Of a DNA stretch of 24,056 bases, positions 1 through 7,252 are shown in pieces. The stretch is taken from positions 1-24,056 of IMG/VR virus record IMGVR_UViG_3300044641_009002. One strand, 5' to 3'. Under the pieces are notes generated by a model. The model ran no database searches. It saw only the letters and a program-made list of their open reading frames with translations, and was not told where the DNA came from. Positions within the stretch are counted from its first letter, which is position 1; each line of letters starts with the position of its first letter. Made by a program: the position numbers and the translations under genes. This DNA is from a virus.

Positions 1-212
1 ACCTGTTGTCCAAGGTAATCGTCGGGGTATTTGGGGCATTCGTGCACCTTTTCCTTGGTTAAGTGTTTAAGGAGGTGTCCATCACCCTCTGGGACAACAA
101 TGTGGATATCTCTAAAACCTCTGGCAAATAGTTCGCATGACTTTAGGCAGTGAGCCAGCCATTCAAAATCCCCACGATAGCTTCTAATAAAAAGGTCTAC
201 CGAGGCCGACAT
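1..212 (-). CDS. Glycosyltransferase-like protein (DUF6492-like), 3' end cut by window edge
   Basis: The open frame runs from an ATG at 212 to the left edge without a stop, giving 70 N-terminal residues, so the C-terminal part is missing. The start reads MSASVDLFIRSYRGDFEWL, followed by a stretch ending in IHIVVPEGDG. This resembles the first beta strand and helix of DUF6492-type GT-A-like glycosyltransferases (D-hhhh-Y-x-D-hxWL ... hhVVP). It overlaps the end of the FkbM-type gene by 16 bases, as is usual for a translationally coupled cassette. Inferred role: sugar transfer, together with the next three genes. The acceptor is unknown and the catalytic DxD motif would lie outside the window, so the family call is moderate to low. 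Confidence 0.5.
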   Translation of the reverse strand, partial: MSASVDLFIRSYRGDFEWLAHCLKSCELFARGFRDIHIVVPEGDGHLLKHLTKEKVHECPKYPDDYLGQQ

Positions 213-904
213 AAGATATCGTACTGGAACCGATTTGGTTCTGGGTGTGGCTCCATATCATATTTTAACTCGTCAGATATATACTCCAAAAGGCCTTCTA
301 GGCTTTCACCCTGGCGGTAAAGAGCGTTGCTGTTGCACTCAACCCAAAGCATAGGCCGATAAGCCTCAATTGTTTGTCTGGCTCCGCGCAAAGCAGAAAT
401 TTCGTGACCCTCGACATCAAGCTTGAAAAAGTTCAGCTTTTTCAAATTAATCGAGTCCAGATCCAGAACAACGACTTTCTCGATCCCAGCACCCCCAAGA
501 TGACCAGCACCGGCATTGGATGACTTCGAGTACACATATTCCCCACGCTTGTCGCTTAAGCCGTAAGGCATACTCACGGCCTTCGGGCAATTGTGGACTA
601 GGCATTCAAAAGCTTTTGGGTTTGGTTCAAAAGCGTATACGGCTCCAGACGCACCAACTTTCTCGAGATAGGCGATTGTGTGATCACCAATAAAAGCACC
701 GGCGTCGACAACAAAATCACCTTCGTTAATGTTGGGTAAGATAATCCCCAACGAATACTCGTCGTGTGCTAGCTTGCCAGACTCCTCCACCCATTTTGAA
801 ATGTGGGTGTCACCTTCGATCACCGCAAGGTTATTTGGGAGAAGTTTCACAAGTTGCGAGTGTAGTCGATAGGTTTGTTTAGGCCAACATCTTCTTTTTG
901 ACAA
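197..904 (-). CDS. FkbM family SAM-dependent methyltransferase
   Basis: This 235-aa protein carries the class I methyltransferase pattern of the FkbM (Methyltransf_21) family. The SAM-binding loop is VVDAGAFIGDHT at residues 65-76. The acidic end of the second strand is AFEPNP at 91-96, and the family signature KLDVEGHE lies at 161-168, followed by a strand ending WVEC at 187-190. FkbM proteins methylate hydroxyl groups, often on sugars. Its place between glycosyltransferase-like genes suggests O-methylation of a glycan, but the substrate is an inference. It overlaps its upstream neighbour by 26 bases and the next gene by 16. The length is normal for the family and no key motif is missing. 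Confidence 0.88.
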   Translation of the reverse strand: MSKRRCWPKQTYRLHSQLVKLLPNNLAVIEGDTHISKWVEESGKLAHDEYSLGIILPNINEGDFVVDAGAFIGDHTIAYLEKVGASGAVYAFEPNPKAFECLVHNCPKAVSMPYGLSDKRGEYVYSKSSNAGAGHLGGAGIEKVVVLDLDSINLKKLNFFKLDVEGHEISALRGARQTIEAYRPMLWVECNSNALYRQGESLEGLLEYISDELKYDMEPHPEPNRFQYDILCRPR

Positions 905-1541
905 AATTTAAAAGTTTAACTTTATTCCCGATACCCCTAACCCAATTGGCGTGATGCATAAGTATGCTTTTGGGTATTTCAAGATCCTCTTGCCCTTCCC
1001 AGATTTGGTTGTTGGTCGCTGACGAAATTGTATAATACTTTTCGTTTGGGAGGAAATCGAAGGAAATCGTATCGGCTATGGTGTTTGCCGCAAGTTGTTC
1101 ATCCTGGTACTTCGGTAGGAGATCAAGAATCTTCTCGTAAAAGCCTTCCGATGTCGAATTGCACTTAATCAAGACAAATCCTGTGCACATGCGGTTTTTA
1201 TGTTCTGGTTTTGGGGCATCGTCCTGGAACAAAATATCAACGCCATCTCGCCTCTGGCTCAAAATGTCCTCTGCAAAACCTTCAAAAAACTGGACATCGG
1301 CGTCAGAAAGAACCACAAAATTACCAAAATTGCTTCTTATGATCTTTAGGATCAGCCTAACTTTATCGAGCATAGCGTAAGACCACCCTTCAGAAAAATA
1401 TTCGCCAGCTTCTGTCCTTTGAGGCAACTCGGCAAAATTTAATGACAATAAATTTTTTGGGTCTGCTCTGAAAAAAGAAGGCTTGAAAAACTCTAGGAAT
1501 ATTGGTTTGTGGGATTGGGAGAAAAACGAAAAGACTTTCAC
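879..1541 (-). CDS. Putative nucleotide-diphospho-sugar transferase (GT-A type)
   Basis: This 220-aa protein has the features of the Nucleotid_trans family (PF03407-like). There is an N-terminal strand (MKVFSFF), a central metal and nucleotide-sugar binding motif VVLSDADVQFF with DAD at residues 80-82, a GFVLIKCN strand at 121-128, and a DEQLA motif at 147-151 that matches the family's conserved D-Q near the C-terminal half. The predicted role is transfer of a sugar from a nucleotide donor. It starts with a 4-base overlap with the stop of the upstream gene, so translation is probably coupled. No signal peptide or membrane segment is visible, so it should act in the host cytoplasm. Confidence 0.72.
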   Translation of the reverse strand: MKVFSFFSQSHKPIFLEFFKPSFFRADPKNLLSLNFAELPQRTEAGEYFSEGWSYAMLDKVRLILKIIRSNFGNFVVLSDADVQFFEGFAEDILSQRRDGVDILFQDDAPKPEHKNRMCTGFVLIKCNSTSEGFYEKILDLLPKYQDEQLAANTIADTISFDFLPNEKYYTISSATNNQIWEGQEDLEIPKSILMHHANWVRGIGNKVKLLNFVKKKMLA

Positions 1542-2206
1542 ACCTTAAGTTCCCTCAATCGGTCAATGAATGAGCTATTTTTACATTGATGGAACAAAAC
1601 AGTTTTAGGCTTGAGGATGTCGGTTAAGCTTTTTTTGTCTGGGAAATCAAAATCACGTTTCTGACTCCAAATGTGCTGGATGAGTTCCGTCCAGTGTGCG
1701 TTGTTGACGATATCGTCAGCGCAAGCAACGTCCCAAGCGATGCGATCCAACTTGCAAACATATTGGGCTTGGTGGAGAACATCTGCCGGGTAAACAGCAT
1801 TGCCGCTCATATGTAGCGGGACATTCTCGGCTACTACTCTCGCTCCCATAAAGGGCTTACCACACGAATTGTACTCAGCCTCAATCTGATCGATCCAGGA
1901 GGGGACGATAGGGACACAATCTGCCTCAAACCAGAGGAATGGGCGTTTGATGTCCCAAGTAATATGCTGGCAAAGTCTTTTAAAAAGGTGGTTCGGGCTC
2001 TGAGGCCAGCCACGTTCATCCTCGTCGTGGGGGACAAAGAAACTTGTTTTGGCAAACGGGCTTTTGAAGGCCGATGTGTCGACCCTTTTGGATGCGGAAA
2101 TGATGAGCTCATGTTTCTCCGTGGGTGTCTTGATCTCCTCAATCCAGTCCAGCAAGCGTTGCGCGGCTGGTGCGTCCAGATGGCTGGTTGGCAAAACCAA
2201 AAGCAT
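1538..2206 (-). CDS. Putative glycosyltransferase (GT-A-like)
   Basis: This 222-aa protein starts with a hydrophobic strand (MLLVLPTSH). It has a central FLWFEADCVPI segment in which E94-A95-D96 sits where GT-A enzymes carry the DxD metal site. A PSWID segment follows at 102-106, then F119-M120-G121-A122 and the MSGNAVYP segment at 133-140. This layout (strand, acidic site, then an acceptor-side loop with a small-residue turn) matches small phage and bacterial glycosyltransferase-like proteins. I assign the fold, not a specific family. It lies directly downstream of the repetitive adhesin, which makes that protein a plausible glycosylation target. The RBS before the ATG at 2206 is weak. Confidence 0.6.
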   Translation of the reverse strand: MLLVLPTSHLDAPAAQRLLDWIEEIKTPTEKHELIISASKRVDTSAFKSPFAKTSFFVPHDEDERGWPQSPNHLFKRLCQHITWDIKRPFLWFEADCVPIVPSWIDQIEAEYNSCGKPFMGARVVAENVPLHMSGNAVYPADVLHQAQYVCKLDRIAWDVACADDIVNNAHWTELIQHIWSQKRDFDFPDKKSLTDILKPKTVLFHQCKNSSFIDRLRELKV

Positions 2207-2210
2207 CGGA

Positions 2211-4019
2211 CTACCCTAGGGCAATAATGTCGGCTGGTATAGCGGTTTTTTTAAGTTTCTCGCCAACTGAACCAGGTGTGCTGGAAGCCGACGAAAGAGC
2301 GTAGTCCCAGACGTTGGCCTGGGTTAAGACGGCGGTACCGACGGTGTTGTCCACCGCTACGCCTGCGGCCACGGAGCTTGCGGCTGGGACGGCACAGGTG
2401 CCGGTAAGGTTGCCTGCGTTGTAGGTGACACCGGAACGGACGTTGGTGACGGCTGGCATTAGGCCAGCGGCGTTTCCATCAACGAGGGTTTTGGTCCCAG
2501 CGGCTGAAGTGTAAAATTTTGCGGTGTTTGTTGAATCGTCGATCAGCTGGAACACTCCTGGTCCGCTTATGGGGGTATTTCCACGAGCCCCGAACTCAAG
2601 TTTCTTAAATCGAATAATCGGGTTTACGTTCTGAGCATTAGCCGCATAGGTAAAACCGTTTATACCAACAGAACCTGGACCAAAATCGTTTCCAACAAGT
2701 TTATCTGCTATTAAAGTGGCCGTAGAAGAAGCACTATAACCATGGGCAGCAGATCCAATACCTGCGGTAATCGTACCGTTAACCGTAATCACTGAATTAA
2801 CTTCGTTAGAGATCCCAACACCAGCTGCCCCAGAGCCGCCAACAACATTACCATTTATAGTTGCTGGTGAGTTATTGTTCGAACGATAAGCTATAGAAGT
2901 ACTTCCTCCTCCTCCCCCGGTTAAATTGCCATTTATAAGAATTACTTGTCCGGAATTACCAGACCAAAAAGTATAATTTTGGGTTGTTGAATTCCCGGCA
3001 ATCACGTCACCTGTCTGAGTATATTGAGAGCCACTCCCAACAAGATAAACGGCTCCGCTTTGCGTACCAACACCAGAAGTAGAGCCGTAAATACTTCCAT
3101 TCACAACCAGTAACCCACCAGCCCTGTGCACAATAGCCGCCTCGCTTTGAGATCCTCCTGCTCCGGTGGAAGCTGCGTAGACATTTCCGTTAACAGTTAT
3201 GGTTGCCCCACCATTTATGTCGATTGCTCGGTTTACCAGTGTTCCCGTCACATTACCTGTGATGGTACAAGGGATGGAATTTGTATTGTGGTAATATGCT
3301 GGGTTACCGAAACCACCTACCCCAGAAGCCCCTCCTGTAAGATTACAATTTATAATTGTGGAAGAAGGTGCGATAGATGCTCCAGTAGGACTCCAACCAA
3401 CAGATAATGCTGCAGTACTACCACTTGTGGAGGTCCCGCCAATCAAAGCTGAACCACTATTAATTTGAGTAAATGTTGGGATATTATTAGAATTAAATAA
3501 ACTTATTCCGTTACAACTGTTTCCACCAGTTCCTCCACGAACTGTCCCAGTCACATATAAGGAGCCACCAGCATGTCGTACCCCTTCGGAATTAGTTACG
3601 CTTCCACCAGTTATATTCCCGTTAATTGTGACCGTGGGGTAATCGGAAAGACTGGACGATACGAAAGAATAAGTCCCCATCGTAAATGTGGAGTTGGCAT
3701 TTGTGCCTGCCGTTACCGCTCCGTTTAAGGTAAAGTTAACTGTTCCAGCAACAATGGTCACAACTGACCCGTTGGCCGCTGAGATAACATTTGCGTTAAC
3801 GACTCGTGTTCCGGAAGTCTGGCTTTGGAAAGTCCCTCCTGCCGTGATTGCGGGACTGCCGACCGCGGCGTTACGTAAACTGATCACCGTAACATTTTGA
3901 TCAATGGTTACGGTTCTGTTATTGGCGTAAACATCGTCAGCGGATGTGGGCAGTGTTCCACCGTCCCATGTGGCGGTGCTAGACCAATTTCCGTTGGCAA
4001 CGGCGTAACGAATGGCCAT
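2211..4019 (-). CDS. Repetitive beta-helix-like tail fibre/adhesin
   Basis: This 602-aa protein is rich in Gly, Ser, Thr, Asn and Val and almost free of charged residues in its middle. The N-terminus (MAIRYAVANGNWSSTATWDG, then a VTIDQNV strand) resembles the start of G8/right-handed beta-helix surface proteins. From about residue 125 to 430 there are repeated coils of the form (V/I)NGN(I/V/L)(T/V/Y)-GG/A, for example at TVNGNVYAAS, LINGNLTGGG, TINGNVVGGS and TVNGTITAG. The C-terminal 80 residues form a separate domain with the ANVWDYALS and GSVGEKLKK segments often seen at the ends of phage adhesins. Predicted role: host receptor binding or a virion appendage. No enzymatic motif is visible. 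Its genomic position, after small virion genes and before the sugar genes, fits this. Confidence 0.72.
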   Translation of the reverse strand: MAIRYAVANGNWSSTATWDGGTLPTSADDVYANNRTVTIDQNVTVISLRNAAVGSPAITAGGTFQSQTSGTRVVNANVISAANGSVVTIVAGTVNFTLNGAVTAGTNANSTFTMGTYSFVSSSLSDYPTVTINGNITGGSVTNSEGVRHAGGSLYVTGTVRGGTGGNSCNGISLFNSNNIPTFTQINSGSALIGGTSTSGSTAALSVGWSPTGASIAPSSTIINCNLTGGASGVGGFGNPAYYHNTNSIPCTITGNVTGTLVNRAIDINGGATITVNGNVYAASTGAGGSQSEAAIVHRAGGLLVVNGSIYGSTSGVGTQSGAVYLVGSGSQYTQTGDVIAGNSTTQNYTFWSGNSGQVILINGNLTGGGGGSTSIAYRSNNNSPATINGNVVGGSGAAGVGISNEVNSVITVNGTITAGIGSAAHGYSASSTATLIADKLVGNDFGPGSVGINGFTYAANAQNVNPIIRFKKLEFGARGNTPISGPGVFQLIDDSTNTAKFYTSAAGTKTLVDGNAAGLMPAVTNVRSGVTYNAGNLTGTCAVPAASSVAAGVAVDNTVGTAVLTQANVWDYALSSASSTPGSVGEKLKKTAIPADIIALG

Positions 4020-4020
4020 A

Positions 4021-4287
4021 TTAGGTCTTCGTCAGGCTGGTGAGATTTCCGCTTCCGTCGTACCCGAGCGTAAGCGTGGCGACCGTGGTTCCGCTGGAAC
4101 CTCCGGTTTTGTAGGTCACCGTGGACAAGTTTCCGGAACCGTCGTAGCCGAGAGCCCGGTAATCATGAGTGGGAATGTCCCACCCGGGAATGTTTACCGT
4201 CGCCTCAACCGGGCTTGCCCGTAACTCGGTATCGGTAAGACCTCCGCCTCCTCCACCCCCACTACCGCCGCTTTGAAATACAGGCAT
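4021..4287 (-). CDS. Small Gly-rich virion-type protein with two GYDGSGNL repeats
   Basis: This 88-aa protein has a Gly-rich linker at residues 7-16, followed by LTDTELRASPVEA, a segment commonly found in small phage head or tail proteins. The octapeptide GYDGSGNL occurs twice, at residues 47-54 and 75-82, each followed by a beta-prone stretch. No enzyme motif, signal peptide or membrane segment is visible. It lies one base from the adhesin gene and one base from the next structural-type gene. It is probably a minor virion or adhesin-associated protein; the function is not established. Confidence 0.6.
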   Translation of the reverse strand: MPVFQSGGSGGGGGGGLTDTELRASPVEATVNIPGWDIPTHDYRALGYDGSGNLSTVTYKTGGSSGTTVATLTLGYDGSGNLTSLTKT

Positions 4288-4288
4288 A

Positions 4289-4579
4289 TTATCCCTCTAG
4301 TGCTACGAAAGGTTCGCCGGCTGTGTTGCAGAAAATATGAATTGCCTCAACCGGAACCGCGCCATCCTCGAACACCACGCCGCCGCCGTTTGCGCTTATG
4401 CAGATCCCAGTTGTATCGGTAGGCGAATAGCCGATACCGACATACATCGAATCAGTAGCGGATAGGTTTTGAACCAGAAGAAAATTACGGTCCGGACTGG
4501 CAGGCACAATCTCCTGGCTTACTCCAGCCGAAGTGATTGTTCCCGAGTTATTGGTAAAACTTGTGTTCCGAAAGCCCAT
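4289..4579 (-). CDS. Small beta-rich phage structural protein
   Basis: This 96-aa protein has the pattern of small phage virion beta-barrel proteins: an N-terminal Thr/Ser/Asn stretch, then RNFLLVQNLS, MYVGIGYSP, a Gly-rich turn before VVFEDGAVPV, and a final EPFVALEG. Many phage proteins with this layout are decoration or head-tail proteins. That role is inferred from layout and context; there is no catalytic motif. It is packed between the Gly-rich 88-aa gene and the holin-like gene in the virion/lysis part of the operon. Confidence 0.55.
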   Translation of the reverse strand: MGFRNTSFTNNSGTITSAGVSQEIVPASPDRNFLLVQNLSATDSMYVGIGYSPTDTTGICISANGGGVVFEDGAVPVEAIHIFCNTAGEPFVALEG

Positions 4580-4614
4580 AGGACTTACCTAGGATGCCGG
4601 AACCCGATACAAAA

Positions 4615-4833
4615 TCAAGAACTTTGTCCGAAAAGCTTATGCCAGATGGTTTGGCCTACCGTGGTGATGGCGAGCGTAATAACGGCCACAATTCCGTAAC
4701 CACGGTTAATATGACCCTCAACGTTCTGAATACGGTTCTCCTGGCTGGAAATCGAATCTACCAGAATATCCAGCTTGGACTCCATGCGGGCAGTCCTGTC
4801 TAGAAGCTCATAGATCACGTCATTTTGATCCAT
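4615..4833 (-). CDS. Holin-like small coiled-coil/TM protein (XhlA-like)
   Basis: This 72-aa protein has an N-terminal coiled-coil-prone half (residues 5-45, with LLDRTARMESKLDIL heptads). One strong hydrophobic segment follows (GYGIVAVITLAITTVG, about 45-60) and then a short basic tail, WHKLFGQSS. This is the topology of haemolysin XhlA-type holin-associated membrane proteins. A role in host membrane permeabilisation at lysis is inferred from topology and position only. Upstream of the ATG at 4833 there is a strong GGAGG Shine-Dalgarno inside the preceding gene, which it overlaps by 14 bases. It could instead be a small virion membrane-contact protein. Confidence 0.5.
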   Translation of the reverse strand: MDQNDVIYELLDRTARMESKLDILVDSISSQENRIQNVEGHINRGYGIVAVITLAITTVGQTIWHKLFGQSS

Positions 4834-5041
4834 AAACTTCCTCCAGCATGGGGATAAGGTGCTTCTTCATCTTACTTGCAGTATAACCCTTTACCCCCAG
4901 TAAAGGCAAGAATAGTTCGAAGCAGAGTTCGAACGACTCCCGCTCGAAGCAGGCTTTTGGCCTGCCGGCTTTCTTCCCGGCCCTCAGGTCTTGGAGATCG
5001 TTCCAAGCCTGGCGAACCACGGCCAGGAGCAAACGGTCCAC
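4820..5041 (-). CDS. Hypothetical small protein
   Basis: This 73-aa protein starts with GTG at 5041. I do not recognise it. It is helical and amphipathic, has a basic patch (RAGKKAGRPK, residues 20-29) and ends in a Lys-rich helix. There is no membrane segment and no enzyme motif. The basic RPK patch would suit nucleic-acid contact, but that is only suggestive. It overlaps the holin-like gene by 14 bases and begins 7 bases after the stop of the acidic 79-aa gene, so it belongs to the same late operon. Confidence 0.5.
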   Translation of the reverse strand: MDRLLLAVVRQAWNDLQDLRAGKKAGRPKACFERESFELCFELFLPLLGVKGYTASKMKKHLIPMLEEVYGSK

Positions 5042-5047
5042 GGCTAA

Positions 5048-5287
5048 TTAGGCTTCTTCGGCCATTCCTTTTTCAACGGCCTCAACCATGCCCATTTCCT
5101 CGCCGCCTTCTTCAGCCTCGACTTCTTCGGCTTCTTCAGCCCCGGAAACGCCGATACCTTCGACTGCGGTTAGATACATGGTGGGACCTTTGAAGTAGCC
5201 GCTAGCCATAAAATCAAAGGGTTTGCCTTCGGCAACACCCTCCGGGGGTGTGAAACCTTCGGGAACAGGAAAAGAGATATTGTCCAT
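5048..5287 (-). CDS. Hypothetical protein with acidic Glu/Ala-rich tail
   Basis: This 79-aa protein has two halves. Residues 1-48 are a compact-looking segment with PVPEGFTPPEGV and FDFMASGYFKGP. The second half is an almost uninterrupted Glu/Ala/Gly tail (about residues 50-79) with a strong negative charge. A GAAAGG-type Shine-Dalgarno variant (GAAAGG) lies upstream of the ATG at 5287. It follows the hairpin downstream of the capsid genes. Acidic tails of this kind occur on small phage assembly proteins, but I do not recognise a family and assign no function. Confidence 0.5.
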   Translation of the reverse strand: MDNISFPVPEGFTPPEGVAEGKPFDFMASGYFKGPTMYLTAVEGIGVSGAEEAEEVEAEEGGEEMGMVEAVEKGMAEEA

Positions 5288-5304
5288 AAAAACCTTTCAG
5301 TAAA

Positions 5305-5336
5305 GATCCCCCCAGGGGATAAACCCTGGGGGGATC
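5305..5336 (-). terminator. Perfect 13-bp hairpin after the capsid genes
   Basis: Positions 5305-5317 and 5324-5336 are perfect inverted repeats of 13 bp with a 6-nt loop and very high GC content. The hairpin lies in the 56-bp gap downstream of the capsid and 80-aa genes. On the minus strand it is followed only by TTTA and not a long U-run, so it may be a leaky terminator or an mRNA-stabilising 3' structure that separates high capsid expression from the genes beyond. Confidence 0.65.
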
Positions 5337-5343
5337 GATTCGA

Positions 5344-5586
5344 TTAAGCGTTAACGTTGTTGATCAGTGTGACAAGTTCGTTGACCTTTTCAGCCAGTGA
5401 CTTGAAGTTGTTATTCAAGGTCGTTTGGTTGAAGGCCGCGCCCACGTCAGAGATGGTGTTGCTGGCCGTGCCAGTGGCAGCGGTCAAGGCAACAACATTG
5501 GTCCACGTCCCGCCATTGGCAAGAACGTTACGGACCTGAGCGGCGAGAACATTGTCCTGCGTCGCTACTTGAAGAGGGAAACTCAT
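5344..5586 (-). CDS. Small protein co-transcribed with major capsid protein
   Basis: This 80-aa protein is preceded by a good AAAGGAG ribosome binding site 8 bases before its ATG. It is rich in Ala, Thr, Asn and Val. The first 45 residues look beta-prone with a GTASNTISDV turn, and the last 30 form an amphipathic helix (FKSLAEKVNELVTLINNV). There is no catalytic motif or TM segment. Its position directly after the capsid gene and before a strong hairpin suggests high expression, so a virion component such as a head decoration or fibre-like protein is a reasonable inference. The family is not recognised. Confidence 0.6.
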   Translation of the reverse strand: MSFPLQVATQDNVLAAQVRNVLANGGTWTNVVALTAATGTASNTISDVGAAFNQTTLNNNFKSLAEKVNELVTLINNVNA

Positions 5587-5607
5587 TTAGAGTACTCCTT
5601 TCTTCAA

Positions 5608-6990
5608 TTAGCTAACGTAGTCGAGGCTGATCGCGGACCGCTTGTGCAGGATGGCATAACCATACTGCGGGAAGACGGGACGCGCACCGTTGGCCAGAAC
5701 GCCACGGAAGTAACCAACGTTACCATCCGGGTTGCTCTGACGGTCAAGGATATTGACCCATTTGAACTCACCCCGGTAATTCTGGGGGTTGAAGCTCATC
5801 TTGTTGGCGGTGTTGACCGGACCAGGAACCACCGAACGGAACACATCCTGATGGTAGATGTAGCTCAGCTCATAGGCCGCAGTCTCGTACTCGCTGTTGA
5901 TGTTGTAGGCCGTACCCTTGGTCGTGGTTTCCTTCTTGAACGGATACACACGGATGAGCTTGTCATTCGTGGTGTCGTACACGCGGAACCGCGGGGGATA
6001 CGGATCGATGGCGTGATAAAAGCCACCGTAGCTGCGCTCGATACCGAGCGGGGTCAGCAGTTCATTGGGCTTCGCATAGCGGAAGTCCTGACGGATGTCG
6101 GCGTTGAGCCGGATCAGGGACTCGCTGGTCTCAGCACCGCAGATCAGCATGAACACCGGAGCACCGTTCTCACGGCCCATGGCGTTCGTTCCCGCGCCGT
6201 CGCGGACGAGCTTCATGTAGAGCCGCTTGAGGATGCCCTGAGTCAGCTGACTCTGAGGCAGGTTAGCCGCAGTGATCGCGCCGGAAGCGGCAGTGCCGAC
6301 TCCGGTGGTAACTGCGTCATAGATGACCTTCGCGTCGGCGGAGCTTGCGCTCGTGGAGGCAACGATCGAGGAGGTGCTGGGGTAAACCAGGTTTCCTTCG
6401 TCCGCAACCTGCGCCGTGTACTGATTCCGGTAGCGATCCTGCCAGATGAGCGAGGTCGACTCGGTCAGCACGTCCATGATGTTAGCCAGCTGCTCGCGAC
6501 GCTTAACCGCGAAGCGCAAGTCTTCGAGGGCAACGTCGGGGGACTCCAAGGAGGCCCACTCGAGGCTGTACTGGCGGAGCTTCTGGCCGAACGTCACGCC
6601 GTTAAGAGCGGCGGGAAGAACGTTACCGGCAGACGACGTGGACTGCACCGGAGGGGTGGAGCCACCAGAGAGCGTCTGGGTATAGGCGTTGAAGCCGGTG
6701 TAGGTCTGATCAACCGGGTTGGAACCCAGTTTGCGCCAGCCCGAGCCGGCATCAGCCACGATTTCGTTTTCGGCATAACCGTTGGTATTGCCGACGCCCG
6801 CGAGAGTCCGGGACGGGTAGAACCGCTCGAAAGTAACCGAGCTGATCACGTCGCCCATCTCCTCGGGGAACTGTTCTTGCTTGGTCAGTTTGAGCCAAGC
6901 GGAAGTGTCGATCGTCCGGCGATAAATCTCCGGTCCGATACGGCCAGCTTCCTTCACGAGCAACTGCTCGATGGAGTAAGTAGTAGCCAT
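5608..6990 (-). CDS. Major capsid protein
   Basis: This 460-aa protein lies directly downstream of a scaffold and portal, in the canonical head-gene order. The N-terminus (MATTYSIEQLLVKEAGRIGP), the central DLRFAVKRREQLANIMDV helix with WQDRYRNQYTAQV (a spine-helix-like region), and the C-terminal RGVLANGARPVFPQYGYAIL resemble HK97-fold capsid proteins of the N4-gp56-like/podoviral type. The length is typical. An AAAGGA Shine-Dalgarno lies about 12 bases upstream, and a candidate promoter sits about 225 bp upstream, which fits separate high expression. A 524-aa plus-strand open frame lies antisense across the gene and is a codon-bias shadow. The function call is based on context plus sequence character; the exact capsid family is less certain. 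Confidence 0.85.
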   Translation of the reverse strand: MATTYSIEQLLVKEAGRIGPEIYRRTIDTSAWLKLTKQEQFPEEMGDVISSVTFERFYPSRTLAGVGNTNGYAENEIVADAGSGWRKLGSNPVDQTYTGFNAYTQTLSGGSTPPVQSTSSAGNVLPAALNGVTFGQKLRQYSLEWASLESPDVALEDLRFAVKRREQLANIMDVLTESTSLIWQDRYRNQYTAQVADEGNLVYPSTSSIVASTSASSADAKVIYDAVTTGVGTAASGAITAANLPQSQLTQGILKRLYMKLVRDGAGTNAMGRENGAPVFMLICGAETSESLIRLNADIRQDFRYAKPNELLTPLGIERSYGGFYHAIDPYPPRFRVYDTTNDKLIRVYPFKKETTTKGTAYNINSEYETAAYELSYIYHQDVFRSVVPGPVNTANKMSFNPQNYRGEFKWVNILDRQSNPDGNVGYFRGVLANGARPVFPQYGYAILHKRSAISLDYVS

Positions 6991-7053
6991 TTTAGTTAGT
7001 TATCCTTTCATCCATCCCCCGCTCGCGCAAGGGATGTTATGATTTGCGGCAGT

Positions 7054-7082
7054 AGCGTTAGCTCCACTCGGAGCTATTCGCT
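7054..7082 (-). other. Hairpin in the capsid mRNA leader
   Basis: Positions 7059-7065 and 7070-7076 pair perfectly (7 bp, 4-nt loop). The stem is extended by pairing of 7054-7057 with 7079-7082 across a small internal bulge. A second, weaker 6-bp stem is 7013-7018 with 7031-7036. Both lie between the candidate promoter and the capsid start, so they would form in the untranslated leader. No U-run follows on the minus strand, so a terminator is unlikely. A stabilising or regulatory 5' structure is more plausible. Confidence 0.4.
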
Positions 7083-7211
7083 CTTACCACACTTCAAAAC
7101 CATTCCCTGGCGGCATCCCAGAGCTTTTAATGCCCGAATTGTGACCATTTCAATTTTTATAGGTCATGTTCGACAAGGGTCTCAGTCTTTATACCTGTGC
7201 CGAACAAATCA

Positions 7212-7239
7212 AAAGTATCAACCGGCTTGAACGTGTCAA
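7212..7239 (-). promoter_or_regulatory. Candidate sigma-70-like promoter for the capsid gene
   Basis: On the minus strand a perfect TTGACA (-35, positions 7239-7234) is separated by 16 bp from TACTTT (-10, positions 7217-7212). It sits in the 262-bp non-coding gap between the scaffold stop (7253) and the capsid start (6990), the longest gap in the left half. A transcript from here would have a leader of about 215 nt. The rest of the gap holds the hairpin near 7054-7082 and no credible ORF. Confidence 0.5.
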
Positions 7240-7252
7240 TACCTTTTACAAA

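Noticed and set aside
1159-1380. 73-aa plus-strand frame in the glycosyltransferase region
   Set aside because: It is antisense to a well-supported GT gene and lacks an RBS or motif.
5425-6999. 524-aa plus-strand open frame across the capsid gene
   Set aside because: It is exactly antisense to the well-supported capsid gene. Its arginine/valine/glycine-rich composition is what the complement of the capsid codon bias produces, and it shows no motif or RBS.
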